Positions 60,119 through 64,000 of a stretch of 64,000 nt of DNA are shown in pieces. The stretch lies in contig NZ_CP022188.1 in the NCBI RefSeq assembly GCF_003111665.1, positions 3,596,001 through 3,660,000 of the forward strand, in the 5' to 3' direction. This DNA comes from Parazoarcus communis (GTDB lineage: Bacteria; Pseudomonadota; Gammaproteobacteria; Burkholderiales; Rhodocyclaceae). The notes beneath the pieces were generated by a model. It did not search any database. It had not been told where the DNA came from and was given only the letters and a program-made list of their open reading frames with translations. The translations under genes and the position numbers were made by a program. The number at the start of each line of letters is the position of its first letter. Position 1 is the first letter of the stretch.

Positions 60119-61147
60119 TCAGGACAGGGCGTAAGGCAGGTCGAGAACGGCGAGTGGCGGGCCGTCGGGTGCGCCGAGGTGAACGTCGCCATCTTCCGCA
60201 CAACTGTTCTGCATCACGGCCAGTGCTTCGAAGCTGCCGTCTCCGAGCGCGGCGACATTGACCAGTTTGCCTGCCGACTGGTCGCCGAATGCAGGAGAGT
60301 AGAGGTCGGCGCCTGGCGTCGGTGCGCTACCCGCAGCGATGGAGACGCGATACATCCGCTTCTTCAGTTTGCCGAGGTACTTGGTACGGGCGACGATTTC
60401 CTGCCCCGGATAGCAGCCCTTCTGGAAGCTGATGCCGCCGATGAGGTCGTAGTTGAGCATCTGCGCAACGAACTCTTCCTGCGTGGCCGAAGTCACAAGC
60501 GGCACACCGGCGCGCACCATTGCGAGATGCCAGGCGTTGGTTCCCGCTGGTACGGCGCCTGCTGCGCGGATCTTGCGGAACAGCTCGGGTGCGGCGTCTG
60601 CATCGACCACTGCAATGGCTGCTTCGGCGCCGATGCGAACGATACGGATGCCATCTGCCAGCGATTCCTGCATGTCTGCAGCCGGAAAGGGCAGGCCCGC
60701 TGCTTTGAGGCAGGTCGCGAGCTTGGCACCCGCAAGTCCGATCAGTGCCCGGGTCGCACTCGCATCGGCGAGCTTGACCTTGCTGCGCAGGATGTACATC
60801 GACAGTTTCTTGTGCATCGCCGGCAGGATGTCGGCGGACATCAGCAGGCTGTGGCCGTCCTCTTCGCGCCACAGCAGGAAGCTCGCAAGCATGCGTCCCT
60901 TTGGGCTGTTGAAGCTGTTCCACTGTGCGCTGCCTGCAGGCAGCTTGTTTACATCGTTGGAGAACAGGTTGTGGAGGTAAGCGGCCGAGTCCGGGCCAGC
61001 GCTTTGTACCAGTCCGAGATGAAGCAGCGGCACCGCAAGCGTTTCTGTCGCAAGCGCTGCGGCATCGGCGGTCGCGTCGCCAAACGATACGATGTTGTCG
61101 TCGAGGGTGGCTCCCTCGCCGGAAAGAAAGTCGGTCCAGGTTGTCAT
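60119..61147 (-). CDS. ygfZ: Folate-binding protein YgfZ
   Basis: 342 residues, GcvT-like fold. The YgfZ signature KGCYPGQEIVARTKYLG (about 240-256) includes the essential Cys. Acts with tetrahydrofolate in repair or assembly of certain iron-sulfur enzymes. Divergent from mltG, as in many proteobacteria. Relevant here because the window encodes several iron-sulfur enzymes, although ygfZ is a general housekeeping gene. Confidence 0.92.
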   Translation of the reverse strand: MTTWTDFLSGEGATLDDNIVSFGDATADAAALATETLAVPLLHLGLVQSAGPDSAAYLHNLFSNDVNKLPAGSAQWNSFNSPKGRMLASFLLWREEDGHSLLMSADILPAMHKKLSMYILRSKVKLADASATRALIGLAGAKLATCLKAAGLPFPAADMQESLADGIRIVRIGAEAAIAVVDADAAPELFRKIRAAGAVPAGTNAWHLAMVRAGVPLVTSATQEEFVAQMLNYDLIGGISFQKGCYPGQEIVARTKYLGKLKKRMYRVSIAAGSAPTPGADLYSPAFGDQSAGKLVNVAALGDGSFEALAVMQNSCAEDGDVHLGAPDGPPLAVLDLPYALS

Positions 61148-61301
61148 GGTCTTGTCGGTCAGTATCAGGGTGTTTGGGGGCAGGCCGTCGGCCGTGGCGA
61201 TGAAGTATTATAGGGCCCCGCCGCGATCCGGCAGTTCCTTGTTAGCTTGGTGTTTGTTTGCCGGCCGGTCATGGCCAGCGGGCAATGTCACCCGATTTCC
61301 G

Positions 61302-62291
61302 ATGAAGAAACTCTTCCTCAGCCTCGTTACCGTTGTTGTAATGGCCGCCGTTATCATGGGCTCGGTCGGGTGGTGGTTTGCCCATCGTCCGGTTGCACTC
61401 AAGCAGCCCGTCGTTGATTTTACCGTGCAGCGTGGTTCGAACATGCGTCAGGCGGCCAGCGCGATTGCCGCAGCGGGCGTGGAGGTCAAGCCCGCCGTGC
61501 TCTACTGGCTGGCCAGACTGGCGGGAAAGGCAAGCCTGATCAAGGCCGGCAGTTATGAAGTCCATGAAGGCATCACCCCTTGGTTGCTGATCCTGAAACT
61601 TTCGTCCGGTGACGTATCGCAGGGCGAAATCCTGCTGGTGGAGGGCTGGAATTTTCGACAGGTCCGGGCCGCGCTCGAATCCAACCCGAATCTTCAGGCA
61701 GACACCGCAGGGCTGAGCGACGCGGAGATCCTGAGCCGGATCGGCGCAAGTGAGCCGAGCCCGGAGGGTCTGTTCTTCCCCGACACCTATCTGTTCGACA
61801 AGCAGTCGAGCGCGCTGGCGCTGCTTGCACGCGCCTACCAGATCATGCACAAGCGCCTCGACGAGGTCTGGGCCGCCCGTGACGAATCGTCGCCGCTGCG
61901 ATCGCCGTATGAAGCGCTCATTCTGGCCTCGATCATCGAAAAGGAAACCGGCCGCGCGGAGGATCGCAGCGTGGTGGGCTCGGTGTTTTCCAACCGCTTG
62001 CGCATCGGCATGCGCCTGCAGACCGATCCCACGGTGATCTACGGCCTCGGTGAGGACTTCGACGGTCGGCTCCGTCGTCGCCACCTGGACACCGATCATC
62101 CGTGGAATACCTATACCCGCGCGGGACTGCCGCCAACACCGATTGCCATGCCCGGGCTTGACTCCCTGCAGGCTGCAGTCCGGCCGCAGAAAACCGATTT
62201 TCTGTATTTTGTTGCACGCGGGGATGGCAGCAGCGAGTTCTCGCGCAATCTCAATGATCATAATCGCGCGGTGGATCGCTATCAGCGCTGA
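61302..62291 (+). CDS. mltG: Endolytic murein transglycosylase MltG
   Basis: 329 residues. N-terminal membrane anchor ([17 protein letters not shown], about 4-20), LysM-like segment, then the YceG domain with [20 protein letters not shown] (catalytic Glu), [19 protein letters not shown] and the closing [17 protein letters not shown]. Cuts nascent peptidoglycan strands and sets glycan length. ATG 61302 is the family start. Followed eleven bases later by tmk, a conserved order. Confidence 0.93.
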   Translation: MKKLFLSLVTVVVMAAVIMGSVGWWFAHRPVALKQPVVDFTVQRGSNMRQAASAIAAAGVEVKPAVLYWLARLAGKASLIKAGSYEVHEGITPWLLILKLSSGDVSQGEILLVEGWNFRQVRAALESNPNLQADTAGLSDAEILSRIGASEPSPEGLFFPDTYLFDKQSSALALLARAYQIMHKRLDEVWAARDESSPLRSPYEALILASIIEKETGRAEDRSVVGSVFSNRLRIGMRLQTDPTVIYGLGEDFDGRLRRRHLDTDHPWNTYTRAGLPPTPIAMPGLDSLQAAVRPQKTDFLYFVARGDGSSEFSRNLNDHNRAVDRYQR

Positions 62292-62302
62292 GGAGTAGTC
62301 CG

Positions 62303-62935
62303 TTGGAAGCAGTCGTGCAGAAAGGGCGTTTCATTACCTTCGAGGGAATCGATGGCGCCGGCAAGAGCAGTCAGATTGCCGCCGTGGTGTCGATGCTGGG
62401 CGCACGCGGGGTGCTTGTCGAGCAGTCGCGCGAGCCCGGTGGAACCCGGCTTGGCGAATCCCTGCGCGAGCTCCTGCTGCATGAACCGATGCACCTGGAG
62501 ACCGAGGCCATGCTCATGTTCGCCGCGCGACGCGAACATCTTGCAGCGCGCATCGAGCCCGCGCTTCTGCGGGGCGAGTGGGTGGTGTGCGACCGTTTCT
62601 CCGACGCGACCTACGCCTATCAGGTGGGTGGTCGCGGCCTGGAGCCGGAGAAGTTCGCGGCACTTGAAACCTGGGTGCATCCGGGGCTGCAGCCTGATCT
62701 CACCCTGTTATTCGATCTGCCACCCGAGATCGCTGCGAGCCGGGTGGCGTCGACCGGCGCCGATCCCGACCGTTTCGAACGCGAACAGCGGGACTTCTTC
62801 GAGCGGGTACGTGAGGCTTACCTCACCCGGGCCCGCCATGCCCCCGGGCGGATCTGCGTGATCGACGCCAATCGCCCGCCGGAACAGATCAGGAATGACA
62901 TCGAAACACTGATCGAGGAGCGCTTCTTCGCATGA
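62303..62935 (+). CDS. tmk: Thymidylate kinase
   Basis: 210 residues, TTG start at 62303 with GAGGAG seven bases ahead. P-loop [18 protein letters not shown] (about 11-28), the DRF/DRY motif [20 protein letters not shown], and the REPGGT block ([11 protein letters not shown]). Phosphorylates dTMP to dTDP for DNA synthesis. Its stop overlaps the holB start by four bases. Confidence 0.94.
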   Translation: MEAVVQKGRFITFEGIDGAGKSSQIAAVVSMLGARGVLVEQSREPGGTRLGESLRELLLHEPMHLETEAMLMFAARREHLAARIEPALLRGEWVVCDRFSDATYAYQVGGRGLEPEKFAALETWVHPGLQPDLTLLFDLPPEIAASRVASTGADPDRFEREQRDFFERVREAYLTRARHAPGRICVIDANRPPEQIRNDIETLIEERFFA

Positions 62936-63981
62936 TTCAGCCGTGGCTTCAACCGACCTGGGCCAGACTTGTTGCGCTCGCTGGCAAGCTCCCTCATGCG
63001 CTGCTGTTCGTCGGGGCGCCGGGGCTGGGCAAGCGCGAGCTGGCCGAAAGTCTGGCCGCCCGGCTGCTGTGCGAGTCACCTCTGGCCGACGGCCATGCCT
63101 GCGGCCGCTGCGATGCGTGCCAGTGGCGCGAGGCGGGCAACCATCCGGACTTCTATCGCGTGGTACCGGCCGCGGCGGCAGATCAGGCCGATGCCGGCGA
63201 GGACGCGCCTGCGGGTGATGCGGCGGGCGGCAAGGCCAAGTCGAGTCAGATCGTGATCGACCAGATCCGCGAACTGCAGTCTGCGCTCGCGGTCACCGGG
63301 CATCACAGCGCGCAGCGCGTCGTCGTGCTCGATCCGGCGGAGGCGATGAATACCTTCACCGCGAACGCCTTGCTCAAGCTGCTCGAAGAACCCCCTGAGG
63401 GCTGCAGCTTTTTGCTTGTATCCTCGGCGCCTCGCAGGTTGTTGCCGACCATTCGCAGCCGTTGTCAGCAGTGGAGCTTTCCGCGCCCCGATCCTGCCCA
63501 GCGTGCAGCCTGGCTGGCCAGCGAACACACGGAAATGCAGGGGCTGCTTGCACTGGCAGGCGGCATGCCGCTGGCGGCAAAGCGGCTGGCGGAGCAGGGC
63601 GGTGTTGGCTTGCTGGAGCGCTTCGTGCGCGATCTGTCGGGTGAGCCGGACGCGCTCAGGCTGGCGGGGCAGTGGGAAGCCTGGCTCAAATCCAAGGAAG
63701 CGCTGGCAGCCGGTTTTGGCTTGAGCACGCTGGTGGAGTGGATGCAGCGTTGGGTGGCGGACGTCGTCAGTCTGCGTCTTGGCGGGCAGGTGCGTTTCTT
63801 CCCGGCGCAGGAAAAAGTGCTCTCTGCGCTGGCTGGCCGCATGAGCGTGGCGGCTGCGAGCAGCTGTTACAATGAGATCGCCCAGATTCGACGCGTGGCC
63901 ACGCACCCGCTGAACCTTCGCCTTTTTCTTGAAGATATGCTGATGCGCTATGCACGCGCAGTGAGAGGAGCCCGGACTTGA
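62932..63981 (+). CDS. holB: DNA polymerase III delta-prime subunit
   Basis: 349 residues. AAA+ clamp-loader fold: [19 protein letters not shown] (P-loop-like), zinc-binding cysteines in [22 protein letters not shown]-type motif [14 protein letters not shown]. Subunit of the clamp loader. Contains an Ala/Asp-rich insertion ([20 protein letters not shown], about 78-97). Overlaps tmk at its start. Confidence 0.93.
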   Translation: MIQPWLQPTWARLVALAGKLPHALLFVGAPGLGKRELAESLAARLLCESPLADGHACGRCDACQWREAGNHPDFYRVVPAAAADQADAGEDAPAGDAAGGKAKSSQIVIDQIRELQSALAVTGHHSAQRVVVLDPAEAMNTFTANALLKLLEEPPEGCSFLLVSSAPRRLLPTIRSRCQQWSFPRPDPAQRAAWLASEHTEMQGLLALAGGMPLAAKRLAEQGGVGLLERFVRDLSGEPDALRLAGQWEAWLKSKEALAAGFGLSTLVEWMQRWVADVVSLRLGGQVRFFPAQEKVLSALAGRMSVAAASSCYNEIAQIRRVATHPLNLRLFLEDMLMRYARAVRGART

Positions 63982-64000
63982 GCGAAGCCAGTCGTACCCA
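63978..64000 (+). CDS. Start of a gene running off the right edge, probably PilZ-domain protein
   Basis: TTG 63978 overlaps the holB stop and follows AGAGGAG by seven bases; only seven codons (SEASRT after the start) are visible. A PilZ-domain gene usually follows holB in beta- and gammaproteobacteria, so that is the expected identity; the sequence here is too short to prove it. Confidence 0.4.

Overview
The window reads as chromosomal DNA of a high-GC betaproteobacterium, most likely of the Azoarcus/Aromatoleum/Thauera group (Rhodocyclales). The support is a fused 2-aminobenzoyl-CoA monooxygenase/reductase with its beta-oxidation operon, a molybdoenzyme trio resembling phenylacetyl-CoA:acceptor oxidoreductase (PadBCD), four AraC regulators of one subfamily, a DUF4936 gene, and the mltG-tmk-holB-(pilZ?) order at the right edge. 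These are family recognitions made by reading; no database search was possible.

Left part (1-16.4 kb): a leftward envelope operon (Ycf48-like, MMPL/RND, DUF1302), an AraC regulator, a leftward PadBCD-like operon, a second AraC regulator, and a rightward operon of a RutA-like flavin monooxygenase, flavin reductase, RutE-like nitroreductase, a Tat-type small subunit and a GMC oxidoreductase. Next come a globin-coupled-sensor GGDEF/EAL protein and a PAS chemoreceptor (16.7-21.2 kb), then a phytoene-desaturase-like FAD enzyme with a third AraC regulator.

Middle part (24.3-39.3 kb): a complete leftward branched-chain-amino-acid-type ABC transporter faces a rightward Rieske oxygenase operon: ferredoxin reductase (frameshifted in a C7 tract), alpha and beta subunits, isochorismatase-like hydrolase, SDR. 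This converges on a leftward operon of SDR, StyA/indole-oxygenase-like monooxygenase, FadL-like porin and flavin reductase, with a fourth AraC regulator upstream. A MarR regulator follows.

Right-middle part (39.5-50.8 kb): one long rightward operon for aerobic 2-aminobenzoyl-CoA (anthraniloyl-CoA) degradation: fused monooxygenase/reductase, SDR, two enoyl-CoA hydratases, two acyl-CoA dehydrogenases (one glutaryl-CoA-dehydrogenase-like), thioesterase, RidA, 3-hydroxyacyl-CoA dehydrogenase and 3-oxoadipyl-CoA-type thiolase. No CoA ligase is visible. A plausible but unproven reading is that the StyA-like and Rieske operons convert an N-heteroaromatic such as indole to anthranilate, which the last operon degrades.

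Right part (50.8-64 kb): a CBS/DUF294 protein, a membrane TIR protein, an unusual multidomain protein (deoxyribosyltransferase-like, TPR/TRAFs-binding-like, SLOG-like) coupled to a CHASE/GGDEF gene, then housekeeping genes tadA, L,D-transpeptidase, GNAT, NRDE, DUF4936, ygfZ, mltG, tmk and holB.

The most novel-looking signals are a direct-repeat operator (GGAYA pairs 20-22 bp apart, always on the coding strand) shared by five to six promoters of the catabolic region, a pair of related ~95-bp palindromic intergenic repeats inside the aminobenzoyl-CoA operon, and the TIR / deoxyribosyltransferase-SLOG / diguanylate cyclase neighbourhood. No tRNA, rRNA, CRISPR array, insertion sequence or integrase was seen.
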